A stretch of DNA of 64,000 nt, taken from contig OY725493.1 in NCBI GenBank assembly GCA_963281255.1, positions 1 through 64,000 of the forward strand. Direction: 5' to 3'. Made by a program: the position numbers and the translations under genes. The stretch comes from Aphrocallistes beatrix (lineage: Eukaryota; Porifera; Hexactinellida; Sceptrulophora; Aphrocallistidae). Shown in pieces: positions 35,064-44,602 of this stretch; the first letter of the stretch is position 1, and every line of letters starts with the position of its first letter. A model generated the notes under the pieces. That model was not told the DNA's origin. It was given only the letters and a program-made list of their open reading frames with translations, and did no database searches.

Positions 35064-36189
35064 GTTACGAATTGATTGAAGAAACTGCCAGGCACAGAAT
35101 CTGGTTTTTCGCATGTAAGGGTCTTTTGGCTATGGCTCCACTAAGTTCAGAGCTCAGACGAAAATGTCGACTCATCATGGAATTATGACGTCATTGTCAC
35201 ATTTTTAAAAGTTAACCAATACAGTTATTCGACCATAACTCAGCCATTTTAGGTGATAGAAGGCTAAAATTTTAATAGAATGTGTATATTAATATATTTC
35301 AAATATGATAAAACTTTCATCCAAAAATGATGGCACATCACTCTGTTATGACGTCATCATTTGTTTTGTTTGTCCGAATTGATTGAAGAATTGGCAAGTC
35401 GTAGAAATACGAAAATTAGCATGTAGGTGTCAAATGATGAATCTAGGATTAAGTTCGAAGATCTAAGCGAAATTTTCATCCTCTGCAAAAAAAATGGAAA
35501 ACAATTTTTCACACCTTTTCTATACTGTATATATGACTTCACTCTCACAATAGAAATCATTGCACGACACTTAAATAGATTGTCATTGTTATTAATAATC
35601 CTTCAATGCCAACTTGCATTAGATATCTTAATTTTATTGTAGTGTATAGCGATAAAAAAGGTTATGTGCATATTTTCACACCTTTATATACATATATATT
35701 TTCACACCATTTGACGAAGTTCTAAAAATATGCTAGAGACTAGCTTCCAACGGTTGACATGAGGTTTTCATGGGTGTAGATTACGAATATCATATTTTCA
35801 GTTTGATATGATAAATTATTTGTTTACTTTTGTTTACATTAGATACATAAAGTAAACAAATTACAAAAATAGGCTAGAGACTAGCTTCCAACGGTGGTGA
35901 CATGGGGTTTTTAGGGCTGTAGATTTCGAATATTATATTTCAGATCAATATGATAAATTATTTTTTTACTTTTGTTTATAATAGATACATAAAGTAAACA
36001 AATTACAAAAATTGGCTAGATTGAGTAACTCCATGCGCGCGCAGGGAGACTATATATATACAAGCAAGCGAAACGTGCTTGTATATATATATATATATAT
36101 CTGTTACGAATTGATTGAAGAAACTGCCAGGCACAGAAAGCTGATTTATGGCATGTGGGAGTCTTTTGGCTATGCTTCCAGTAAGTTCT
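35062..36189. repeat. Cluster repeat block preceding the assembly gap
   Basis: A third copy of the 24130-25230 block with scattered substitutions from about 35625 on. A fragment of a hairpin module (AAGCAAGCGAAACGTGCTTG) lies at 36061-36082 before the second arm. The block stops at AGTAAGTTCT (36189), where a Harbinger-like end begins. Confidence 0.75.
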
Positions 36190-37000
36190 GGGGCCGTATT
36201 CACTAAGAAGTTAAGCACTAAGTTCGAACTTAAGTACTAAGTTCGAACTTAAGTATTAAGTTCGAACTTAGTTAAGTCGGGGCAAAACCCGTATTCACTA
36301 AGAGTTCGTACTTAAGTACTAAGTTTAAACTTAGTTAAGTTCGAACTTAACTCGTATTCACTAAGATTTAAGTTCGAACTTAAGTTTAAACTTAACTAAG
36401 TTCGAACTTAAGTACCAACTTTTATTAATAATATACTTGAGCACATGATAAATAGTGCTAACAAGCAAAACACTGGATATCTTTGAAGTATGATATTTAA
36501 AAGACATCAACTACATTCATTTTCACACAAGTAACCGAAATCAAACGAACAAAATTACACGACTAAATATATACATCAAAGTATCCAAAAAATCATAAAC
36601 AGTTCGGAAAAAGAAATAGTAGAAGTGCAAAACGATTGAATGGAGGAAGAGGAATGCACATTGATTGAAAGCATTGAAATTGCTGGTGATTCGATTAGGG
36701 GTTCAAGGTAATAACGCCGAAATCAACAAGAAAAAAGGCACTGTGGATTGACAAGGAAGTTCCTTACAAATAGAGGGGTTGATGAGGTGGAAACAAGTGG
36801 AACAAGCTCAAACTAGCCGAAAGGTTAATGCTAACCATCGCCATAGGGAGGCTAATAGGACTGGAAGTGGCTCTAACTAATGTTATTGTCGTTCAAGAAG
36901 TTGAGATACTCATTCTCTCTGCAGACAAGACTCTGACAAATACCGAGAGAATATCACAAATGTTTGAGAGTAGCCATCTCCCAGTGGGAATTCAGGCGTG
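36190..37000. mobile_element. Harbinger-like element, left part, cut by an assembly gap
   Basis: It begins GGGGCCGTATTCACTAAGAA inside the repeat arm and is followed by many copies of AAGTTCGAACTTAAG-type palindromes and further GTATTCACTAAG repeats to 36410. A GGGCCGTATTCA terminus with such subterminal repeats is typical of PIF/Harbinger elements. The remaining 580 bp have no convincing protein. The right end and target duplication are hidden in the N gap; the cluster arm resumes at 37201. Confidence 0.6.
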
Positions 37001-37200
37001 NNNNNNNNNNNNNNNNNNNNNNNNNNNNNNNNNNNNNNNNNNNNNNNNNNNNNNNNNNNNNNNNNNNNNNNNNNNNNNNNNNNNNNNNNNNNNNNNNNNN
37101 NNNNNNNNNNNNNNNNNNNNNNNNNNNNNNNNNNNNNNNNNNNNNNNNNNNNNNNNNNNNNNNNNNNNNNNNNNNNNNNNNNNNNNNNNNNNNNNNNNNN
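37001..37200. other. Assembly gap of 200 N
   Basis: Exactly 200 ambiguous bases, probably a fixed-size placeholder. Any frame crossing it is an artefact. The missing sequence should include the Harbinger-like right end and the rest of the repeat arm. Confidence 0.99.
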
Positions 37201-37334
37201 TGCAATGACGTCATCATTAGTCATCAAAAACTTAACATTTGGAATTTTTGATGATTTTTCGAGTGATATCGATTTTATTAGTAACATGGACGTATTTAGA
37301 GATGCTATCTCCCTCATAATTAAGAGTGTTATTT
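37201..37334. repeat. Cluster repeat arm, 3' end, after the gap
   Basis: It resumes at ATGACGTCATCATT (CRE at 37206-37213) and runs to the module, matching 25421-25550. Confidence 0.8.
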
Positions 37335-37411
37335 CAGGCGACCGAAGGGAGCTTCCCGCGGACACAAAGTGTCCGCCAGCCGCGCAGCGCTAGCAAGCGA
37401 AGCGCGCTTGT
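37335..37411. repeat. Hairpin module M7 (plus orientation)
   Basis: Same stems as M2 with one extra C before GCGGACACAAAGTGTCCGC. Confidence 0.88.
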
Positions 37412-37870
37412 ATAAACATATACACACACACATTAATCGAGTTTTAATAGTAAGGATTAAGGATAATTGTAACTGTATGCATATTCTCAAAAATAGATTT
37501 GATATTACTTCCAATTGTTTCAAAACTAGGAGGAGTGTAAGTATAAAAAATGCAAGCTGAAAAAATAAGTTATCATCTAATCGATCAAATATCCAAATAA
37601 TCGTTTTTTTAGAAAATTTTCGTTTGTTACGATCTAGTATATTCCTTTCAGTCCAGGTATTTAAAACTTGACACGTGCAACTTTCTAAATATTGATTTTG
37701 TCCATTATTCAATCCCAAAACTATTCTACTAAATGCTAAAACCTTTCGACGTTTGTATATAATCACAAGCGCGATTAGTTTGCTTGTTATTTTTCTAGTG
37801 ATATCGATTTTGACAGTAAGACTGACATATTTAGAGAAGTTATCTTCCTAATAATTAATCAATGTGACAC
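37412..37870. other. Spacer between modules M7 and M8
   Basis: Paralogue of 25629-26081, non-coding. Confidence 0.6.
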
Positions 37871-37946
37871 CAGGCGACCGAAGGGAGCCTTCGGCGGACA
37901 CAAAGTGTCCGCCAGCCGCGCAGCGCAAGCAAGTGAAGTGCGCATG
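37871..37946. repeat. Hairpin module M8 (plus orientation)
   Basis: Same as M3; 235 bp after the stop of kinase copy 4. Confidence 0.88.
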
Positions 37947-38180
37947 TTTACTATAGATAGAAAAACCCAAAGCTATCCGATTGGTAAGCTGAAATGTAAC
38001 ATTAACGATACAAGTGAATACACACACTCAGTTTAGTACACATTTATGATTAGAGAGTCAAATAAGCCAAACAAGAGTGGGTACGTAGACTAGATAAGTG
38101 AATTGATATAAGAGCAGAACTAATCATGTAAACAAGAGTCAAAGCAAGCAAACAGAAGATGATGAAGTAAATTCGTGTCG

Positions 38181-39629
38181 TCAGATCCGTTCTTGGATTA
38201 CTTCTTGAATAGAATGGGAGGAAACATTCTTTTCGCAAAATTCTTCAAATAAACCTTTTTCATAATTACCTCGAACTATTAATTCTTGTAAAAAAGGATC
38301 AGAGGATTCCTCAAGGCCATTAACTATCTTTTCTTCGCTCTCTGGTGCGACGATAGCGTTAATCACTAAACCAAGCTGTTTAAAATCAAGGCCTTCAGTA
38401 TCCTTTTTCTCGACTGGTGGCTTGTGAAAGTAGCTTCTATCAAAACCCGAGGTTGAACCAATGGCAGTAGCCCTGTCGAAATCAATTAGCATTGCCTCAC
38501 AATGTTTCGAAAAGCAAACGTTAGGAAGTCGGACATCTCGGTGTGCATAACCCAATTTATGTAGTTCCTCCAGTGCCGTTACAGCTTGTTGAATAAAGTA
38601 TTTAAGACATTTCTTGGCTTCATCTCGGGTAAGTGGCTGATGAGGTTGGGCTTCAAATTGAAATATAGGAATGGCAGTATTAATGAAAATTATATTTGAA
38701 GGCAATACTAAGTGTGAGAAAGATTGAGATTTCGGAAATTGGCGTTTCAAATAGAGATTTGTTAAGGTCTCCCTTTCTTGCACATTTGGAGAAATCTTAT
38801 AATAACAGCCTTTATCTCTAACCAGAATAGAATAAGCGGATTCGACTTGTTCTAATGAACTACCATGAGGCAATATTTTCTGGAGAAGAGTGAGGTCTTT
38901 TTGGGAAAGTCCCATAAAATAATCTTTGGAATCATTATTTTTGATAATTTGAGAAAAAATACTTTGTTTATTTAACACTTCTTGAATTTTAGGAGATGTT
39001 TCTTCCAATTTTAAGTACTTCCAACGAATGTTAAAAAAAAAATGATCCCAATGAACAGTAATCAAACTAATTATTTCCTTAGTTTTTTTATTTGGAAAAA
39101 CAAAGCCAGAGACTTCTTCAACTTTCTGGTCATAAAGGCGTATATACCGTAGCTGGAAAATTAAGGCAATTGCACAATGTGCAACCGTATCATTGTAATT
39201 ATTAGAATCTACTTCGAGTAAGAGAAGCGGAATAGAAGAATTGTCTTTATCCACAACCGCTACATCAATCCGCATTTCATCTGATACAATTAAAGGCGTG
39301 AGCTCATCAGATTTGGTGTACTCGTGGACAAATTGAAACTGGCCCTCCAAATCAAAATTCTTCATCATCCAAATCTTCAAATACTTTTCTGGGCGACAGT
39401 CATCATCTAATTCTAATTCGCATATATCAATTAGATCACAAAATGGGGGCTTTTGGATTTGTGGATCGCTAAATGATACTAAAGAATGGCTAGTTAGATC
39501 TGTAAGGGAAAATTTTGATGAACGAGATCTTGTTATAGTTGGCAATGCTATATCTTTCCTATTTCCAGGAAATATGCCCGTATTGAAATTTATTTGTGAA
39601 TGTTTAGTGCCTTTGCCAGGCGTTGCCAT
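38181..39629 (-). CDS. Kinase copy 4: PD-(D/E)XK-like/protein kinase fusion
   Basis: 482 residues, clearly allied to copy 2 over the N-terminal 280 residues, including the DHFFFNIRWKYLKLEE block. It differs in a patch of the kinase N-lobe (VQERETLTNLYLKRQF, then PSNIIFINTAIP). Catalytic features are complete: HRDVRLPN, LIDFDRA, and the candidate lysine in CYYKIS. The nuclease-like RIDVAVVD and LLLLEVDSN are intact. This is the best-preserved unit: two plus modules (37335, 37871) on the 3' side and two minus modules (41448, 42214) on the 5' side. A 523-bp MITE sits 170 bp upstream of the ATG and may affect its promoter. Confidence 0.88.
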   Translation of the reverse strand: MATPGKGTKHSQINFNTGIFPGNRKDIALPTITRSRSSKFSLTDLTSHSLVSFSDPQIQKPPFCDLIDICELELDDDCRPEKYLKIWMMKNFDLEGQFQFVHEYTKSDELTPLIVSDEMRIDVAVVDKDNSSIPLLLLEVDSNNYNDTVAHCAIALIFQLRYIRLYDQKVEEVSGFVFPNKKTKEIISLITVHWDHFFFNIRWKYLKLEETSPKIQEVLNKQSIFSQIIKNNDSKDYFMGLSQKDLTLLQKILPHGSSLEQVESAYSILVRDKGCYYKISPNVQERETLTNLYLKRQFPKSQSFSHLVLPSNIIFINTAIPIFQFEAQPHQPLTRDEAKKCLKYFIQQAVTALEELHKLGYAHRDVRLPNVCFSKHCEAMLIDFDRATAIGSTSGFDRSYFHKPPVEKKDTEGLDFKQLGLVINAIVAPESEEKIVNGLEESSDPFLQELIVRGNYEKGLFEEFCEKNVSSHSIQEVIQERI

Positions 39630-39798
39630 TAATTAATAAGAATTTCAATTGTTAGAAATGAAATCACAAAGCTTAATCGATAGGAAGAAACTAGGAAGAA
39701 TGAATGCACTACAAGTTTTGAAGTGAGAATAATTTCTATGAAAGGAAATTGATAAACAATAGAAAATGAAATAAAAAGATAAAAATGGAGAGTAAATA

Positions 39799-40321
39799 CA
39801 GTAGAACCTCTATAAGTGGGGTCTCTATATGTGGGCGGACATCTATAAGTGGGGCAATTTTTTGACATCTTTGCTCATTTCCATACAGATAAACCTCCAT
39901 GAGTGGGGAAGTGCCATTATGCGGGGAATGGGGGTGACTTTTAGGCTAATAATACCTCACGATACTAAGATTAACCTCTATATGTGGGGAATATGATAGG
40001 AGTTTTTCTATGCGAAATTGGATATTAATCAAAACAACCGTTCACAGATGAATCGGAACTTGGGATTGTGCTATACCATTTGCTGGAAATTTCGTGCCTC
40101 ACAAATCAACCCTTTCTCATATCATTACACCCTTAATAAACCATTAAAAAATCGTAAGAAAGTAATAATAAATTTTAGGGAAAGTAGAATAGAGAATTCT
40201 CATAGTAATACTAAGGCAAGCTTGTTTTATGGGAATATTACAATTGGAATCAAAAGTGGGGAATGAGGGAGTATCATCATGCTAGCCGGCCCAACCTCCC
40301 CCACTTATAGAGGTTCTACTG
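39799..40321. mobile_element. 523-bp pogo/mariner-type MITE upstream of kinase copy 4
   Basis: TA|CAGTAGAACCTCTATAAGTG at the left is inverted at the right as CACTTATAGAGGTTCTACTG|TA (39797-39798 and 40322-40323). The other kinase copies give the empty site (GAGTAAATAATATG), so insertion and TA duplication are exact. CAGTAGAACCTC-type ends are typical of pogo/Tigger families. No transposase; the 82-codon frame inside is not protein-like. Confidence 0.92.
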
Positions 40322-40323
40322 TA

Positions 40324-41447
40324 ATATGAAACGACGTGATAGAGCGAAATACAAGTTAAATCATGCCGCGGTTGCTCAAAAAATGAATTCTGTTAAAATT
40401 TTGATCATAACCGTCACTGTTAAGGTTGGTTCTTTTTTTCCACTGATTTATCAAAATTTTCAGTGCAGATTTGAATCACAGGCTTATCTGAAAAAGTGTT
40501 GGCTAATGAAATTACAGGGTTCTACTTTTCCAGTAAAATTCATTATAATTGCTTAATATGGATTATGCCATAACTCAATGTATGTAAACAAGTTGTAATT
40601 ACTTTCTAAACCTGAAATCCGATTGGCTAGTGGAGATTTGAACCTGGGTCCAAATTATGCAATATTTTCACACCTTTCCACAAAAGGTGTCAAAATGTAT
40701 TAGCCAATCAGAATCCAGGGATTTACCAATACAATGGCTTTGATTTTATCAGATTAATATGGATTATACCAAACTCAATGAACATATACAAGTTAGAATT
40801 CTTTGTTTATTTAGTCGATTTCATCAGGCTGTAGAAGTACGGAATGTGTAACTATATCCTATTGGAAGGCCGGAATGTGTACCTGTCTCTCAGGCTAAGC
40901 CAAGTCTGTCTCTCAAGCTAAGTCAAGTCTGTCTCTCAAGCTAAGTCAATCTCTCAAGTCTCAATTTTGTGATTAACTCTTATATTTTGATATTTTGTAC
41001 GAATAAGTATTTTAATGAATTCGACTATATTCATTAAAAACCAAATAAAATATCTCATTTCAATTGTATTGATATAATAGTTAGTTTGTCAGGGTGGGTG
41101 AATGCTTAATTCATGGCAATTGAACTATCCAACCAATATCAAAATTATTGGTTTTGAAGTATTTAACCAATCCATGGTACTAAATCTTTATTGACTACCA
41201 TTGCTTAGTATATGCGTAGAATGCTATGATTAATCTAAGTAAAGGATTAAGTAATAAACAAAGTAAAAGAAAAATTAAATACTTCGCCAAAACTAAGTAT
41301 ATATTAAGCAGTTCTTAAGTTCTCCACCTAAACTAAGTATTTACTTAGTAATTACTTCGTTTCCACCAAAAACTAAGTATGGATTGAGTATATCCTTACT
41401 ACTATTAAAACTCGATTAATGTCTATATGTGTGTGTATATATATATA
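40324..41447. other. 5' flank of kinase copy 4, distal part
   Basis: Matches 28015-29170 but lacks about 230 bp: at 40630 GATTGGC joins directly to TAGTGGAGATTTG, removing the ACGT microsatellite region. It then continues with AAACTAAGTATATATTAAGC repeats (41290-41400) not present in copies 2 and 3. No gene. Confidence 0.5.
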
Positions 41448-41522
41448 CAAGCGCGCTTCGCTTGCTTGCGTTGCGCGGCTTGCGGACACTGCGTGTCCGC
41501 AGAGAATCCTTGCAGGTGCCTG
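41448..41522. repeat. Hairpin module M9 (minus orientation)
   Basis: CAAGCGCGCTTCGCTTGCTT, then GCGGACACTGCGTGTCCGC. It is preceded by CTATTAAAACTCGATTAATG and a GT-rich run, the exact inverse of what follows M2, M4, M7, M11 and M15. It thus forms an inverted repeat with M7 around kinase copy 4. Confidence 0.88.
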
Positions 41523-42213
41523 TGAATATTCAAGAAACGGTCAATTAGTTTTCTAATTCCTTACTAAAAAAATGTCGTTCATGTACGGTTAGTCATGAAT
41601 TCAGAACTGGGAAAGAAAATTAAGTTTATGATAAAAGGAATTTGCTTATTCCTGAATGTAATGTCAATTTGACACTACAAAGTTCAATTAAGATTATTAT
41701 ATTTGAACGACTCAAATAACTTCAGTCGAGTAACGTTAACAACAATCCATGTATGTGTTACGTGCTATAATCAATCAATTTGACCATTAAATTACTTTTA
41801 ATGATGAAATAATAGACTCAAATAACTGTATTCAATCATTTATATGAAATAGAATCGTATAAATCGTATTTTAAAAGTCTGATGATTGATTGGTTCTCGC
41901 TTGAGCCAATGAATTTCAATCACAAATAGTCCCTTCGATTGTATGCATTGTAAATGTATTCACTACTGTTTAGATCCCAATGTATTTGTACGAGTATGAT
42001 AAAAGAAACGAATTTCATTGGTCAGCACAATTTGTCACCTATCTCGGCGAGGTATGAAGATTTCGCTTAGATCTTCGAACTTAATCGTATACTCATTATT
42101 ATTTACCTGTGTGCCAAATTTCACATTTCTAGCACCTCCCAGTTCCTCAATCAATTCTGGACAAACAAACAAAAAAAACAAAATAAAAACCATTGCGTTT
42201 TAATATATAAGAT
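41523..42213. other. Spacer between modules M9 and M10
   Basis: Non-coding. Near 42050-42090 it contains TTTCGCTTAGATCTTCGAAC, the inverse of part of the cluster arm, and ends with an A-rich tract plus TTTTAATATATAAGAT (42163-42213), a repeat tail also seen at 15118 and 51544. The paralogue is 50906-51593. Confidence 0.5.
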
Positions 42214-42290
42214 GCAAGCGCGCTTCGCTTACTTGCGCTGCGCGGCTTGCGGACACTTTGTGTCTGCAGAGTCGCCCTACGGGCGCCTGG
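42214..42290. repeat. Hairpin module M10 (minus orientation)
   Basis: GCAAGCGCGCTTCGCTTACTT, GCGGACACTTTGTGTCTGC, and CGCCCTACGGGCG stems. The GCCCTACGGGCGCC stem replaces the GAAGGGAGCCTTC stem of plus modules: sequence differs but base pairing is kept. Confidence 0.87.
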
Positions 42291-42820
42291 AGTTACTCAA
42301 TCAAGCGTATTGTGGGAATTTGTTTACTTTATATAAATATTGTAAACAAAACTTAACAAATAATTTCGCATATAGAACCGAAAATATAATATTCTAAATT
42401 TACACCTCTGAAAACCCCATGTAAACCGTTGGAAGCTAGCCTCTATCCTGTTTTTTTATCATTTGTTTACTTTATGTATCTAATGTAAACAAAAGTAAAC
42501 AAATAATTTATATTTTGATCTGAAAATACTACACCACGAAGCTTAATAACGTTGAATTGAGTGACACTGTCACCTCAAATCAGCAATTCCTAACTCCTGA
42601 TTGGTTGGTACTGGACCATGGAATGTCATGTCAGGAGAACACCTGTGTGGATCATGGATTGTCAGTGGCTAAGAAATCGCTTTAATGTCACAAGTGCTCA
42701 CAAATTACACTAAATATAATATTAGCTATATACGTGCGAAGATAAGTACATTAATAGACGCCCGCTCAATCTGGCGCCATACCTGGCACCAATACACAAA
42801 CACATCCGATCTAAATAGGC
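42291..42820. other. Interval between module M10 and the PP2A pseudogene
   Basis: It starts with the inverse of the cluster segment (GGAGTTACTCAATC, GTTGGAAGCTAGCCTCTATC). From about 42530 it changes to unique DNA that may be the 3' UTR of the PP2A-derived copy. There is no poly-T run that would mark a poly-A tail. The paralogue is 51671-52201. Confidence 0.45.
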
Positions 42821-43944
42821 CTAGCTGTCCAGCAGCTCCTGCTGGAAGAGGAACAAGTTGTTCGTGGCGGCGATCGCGAGGATGTTCTCCTCGGGGTGCC
42901 AGCTCGCGTGGAGGATTTTACGGTTAAAATCGAGAGTCTCAAGCGCCACTTCGTTGTTCGTGTCCAACTCCAGCCCGTCTCTGCGCGCCCGCCGCGTCCC
43001 GGAGATCGTTTTGGGCTGAAGAATGTGACCAAGTTGCTGCGGGTTCTTGGACGCTTCGTAGCAGACCTCGGCGCGGGTCTGGAAGTCGTAGACACGGAAG
43101 AAGTTGTGGTAGGAGCCGGTCATGATTCCCTTCGACGCGCCGCCCCAACGGCACTCGAACTTGTCGAAGATGCAGTCGTTCTCGTAGAGCGAGCAGAGGC
43201 GCGCGTGGAGGAGGTCGTGCATGGGGAAGGAGCAGACGGGATGCGACTCCATGTTCACGTCCCACACCTTCACGTTCAGGTAGTCCCGCGACAGGATGTA
43301 GTGCCCCGACACGTTGAAGTGCTGTCCGAGATGGAGACGATCACCTCGGAGAAGAAGGACTTGTTGGCGGGGTCCTCCGCCTCCTGGAACCACTTCGCGT
43401 GCTAGTCGCACAGGGCGCGCGCCCGCATGTTGCAGAGGCGGATGGCGCCGGTAGAGCTGGAGTAGACGAACTCGTGGCAGTTGGTCGGGTGGAACTGCGC
43501 CGAGGTGATCACCTCGGACAGGTCTTCCATGTTCGCGGGCTTGATGTCCACGACGTTAAACGATTGGTCGGTGCAGTTGAGACTCCACACGTTGATCCGC
43601 AGGTCGTCGGCGGAGAGGAAGGTCTCGTCGTCCGAGTTCACGGATATGGAGTTGATGTGGTAGGTGTGCGCGTTCGAGAAGATCTTCCGGGGGATGGCCT
43701 CCACCGTGAAGTCCTTGTCCACCTGCGGCACCTTCAGCCCGTCGGAGAGCTGGCGGGCCGCGCCGTCGTCCGAGAGGAGGTTCAGGTTCCGCGTCCGCGG
43801 CCGCCGCTTGGCGATCTTCCACAGCTTGATGGTCTTGTCGTTGGTGGTGAGGAGGTAGAGGCTGGAGTTCGGCTGCCGGGTCCACTTTATTTTGTTGATC
43901 TTCTCTTCGATCTCCAGGGACTTGAGGTAGTCGAACTCGGCCTC
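42821..43944 (-). pseudogene. PP2A regulatory subunit B55 (WD40) pseudogene, copy 1
   Basis: The minus strand encodes a B55/PR55 subunit, the WD40 substrate-targeting subunit of protein phosphatase 2[20 protein letters not shown], then [39 protein letters not shown] and SLYENDCIFDKFECRW. It ends [20 protein letters not shown] and LFQQELLDS plus stop at 42821. About 375 of the usual 440-450 residues are present; the N-terminal blade (about 80 residues) is missing, and the truncation point fuses to a hAT remnant at CGATATAGTAAG. It has a stop after RARALCD (near 43402) and a frameshift just after SISD (near 43330). There are no introns. The codons are GC-rich, unlike neighbouring genes. A processed copy, or a capture from a GC-rich genome, would both fit. 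Confidence 0.92.
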
Positions 43945-44602
43945 GATATAGTAAGATGCAATGCATGCGATACAGAAATGTATTGCCAAGGTACATGCAA
44001 TGGTACAAGTGCAATGCGAAACCACTGCCGTCCATAGCATAAAGATTTGTACTGAATTTGTAACTAAATAAGTAGGTTGCGTGACGATACATTAGATGAT
44101 GGCTTATGTTTTCTAAGAAGTCACTTTAGGAAACTAAAGAACTAATTACAATACCTTAGCTCGTTATGACATCTATTTATTCTATATATTGAAAAGTCCA
44201 GAGCACATGTGCCTTGGGTCCAGAGTACATGTGCCTTGGGCCCAGAGCACATGTGCCTTGGGCCCAGAGCACATGTGCCTCAAAGTCCAGAGCACATGTG
44301 CCTTAAAGTCCAGAGCACATGTGCCCTGGACTTTTCAATACCTCATTTATTCAGATTATTCAGATCCTTGATAAACATGTTTAGTAAATGATCTATACTA
44401 CATACATATTGGGTCAAATAAGAAATTGGGCAAAAATCAAATAGACAGACTGTTAAACGGATATCCGGATACCTGGCTAAAAAATTATCCGGTATCCGGA
44501 TATATGTGAATAGCGAATACTTCCAAACACTAGCACGTACTTACGGATAGCACGTACTATCTTCCGATTCCCAGAGAGGTACGTCTTATCCGAGTTCTGC
44601 TG
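43945..44602. mobile_element. Right part of nested hAT-like element and MITE (copy 5 unit)
   Basis: Matches 23620-24109 from GATATAGTAAGATGCAATGC on, including the second half of the BED finger. The hAT-like right end is at 44532 and the MITE right end at 44602. The left hAT terminus is absent: PP2A sequence takes its place. It carries the insertion at 44183-44344. Confidence 0.75.
44183..44344. mobile_element. 162-bp insertion made of a CACATGTG minisatellite
   Basis: Six copies of a unit of about 23 bp containing AGAGCACATGTGCC sit between inverted ends (TATTGAAAAGTCCAG and CTGGACTTTTCAATA). ATTTATTC flanks it on both sides (44175-44182, 44345-44352), and the paralogues at 23855, 29290 and 58660 show the empty site. 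The 8-bp duplication suggests a hAT-type non-autonomous element. Confidence 0.8.

Larger units (their letters stand above)
24490..35420. repeat. 5469-bp tandem duplication carrying kinase copies 2 and 3
   Basis: Positions 24490-29958 and 29959-35420 are essentially the same sequence, offset by 5469 bp; the second is about 6 bp shorter in the AT microsatellite. Both kinase proteins are identical. Similarity continues with small differences into a third partial copy from about 35420 to 36189. The likely origin is unequal crossing-over between cluster repeat arms. An assembly duplication is the alternative. Confidence 0.9.

Noticed and set aside
36828..37393. Open frames running through the N block
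   Set aside because: They depend on translating 200 ambiguous bases.
42896..44037. Long plus-strand open frames over the PP2A copies (up to 212 codons), and their equivalents at 57345-58525
   Set aside because: Antisense shadows of GC-rich WD40 coding sequence; the minus strand gives the recognisable B55 protein.
43945..44532. PP2A as a gene captured intact within a hAT transposon (Pack-hAT)
   Set aside because: The left hAT terminus is absent beyond the PP2A sequence at 41523-42820, so only a fusion at one breakpoint is supported.
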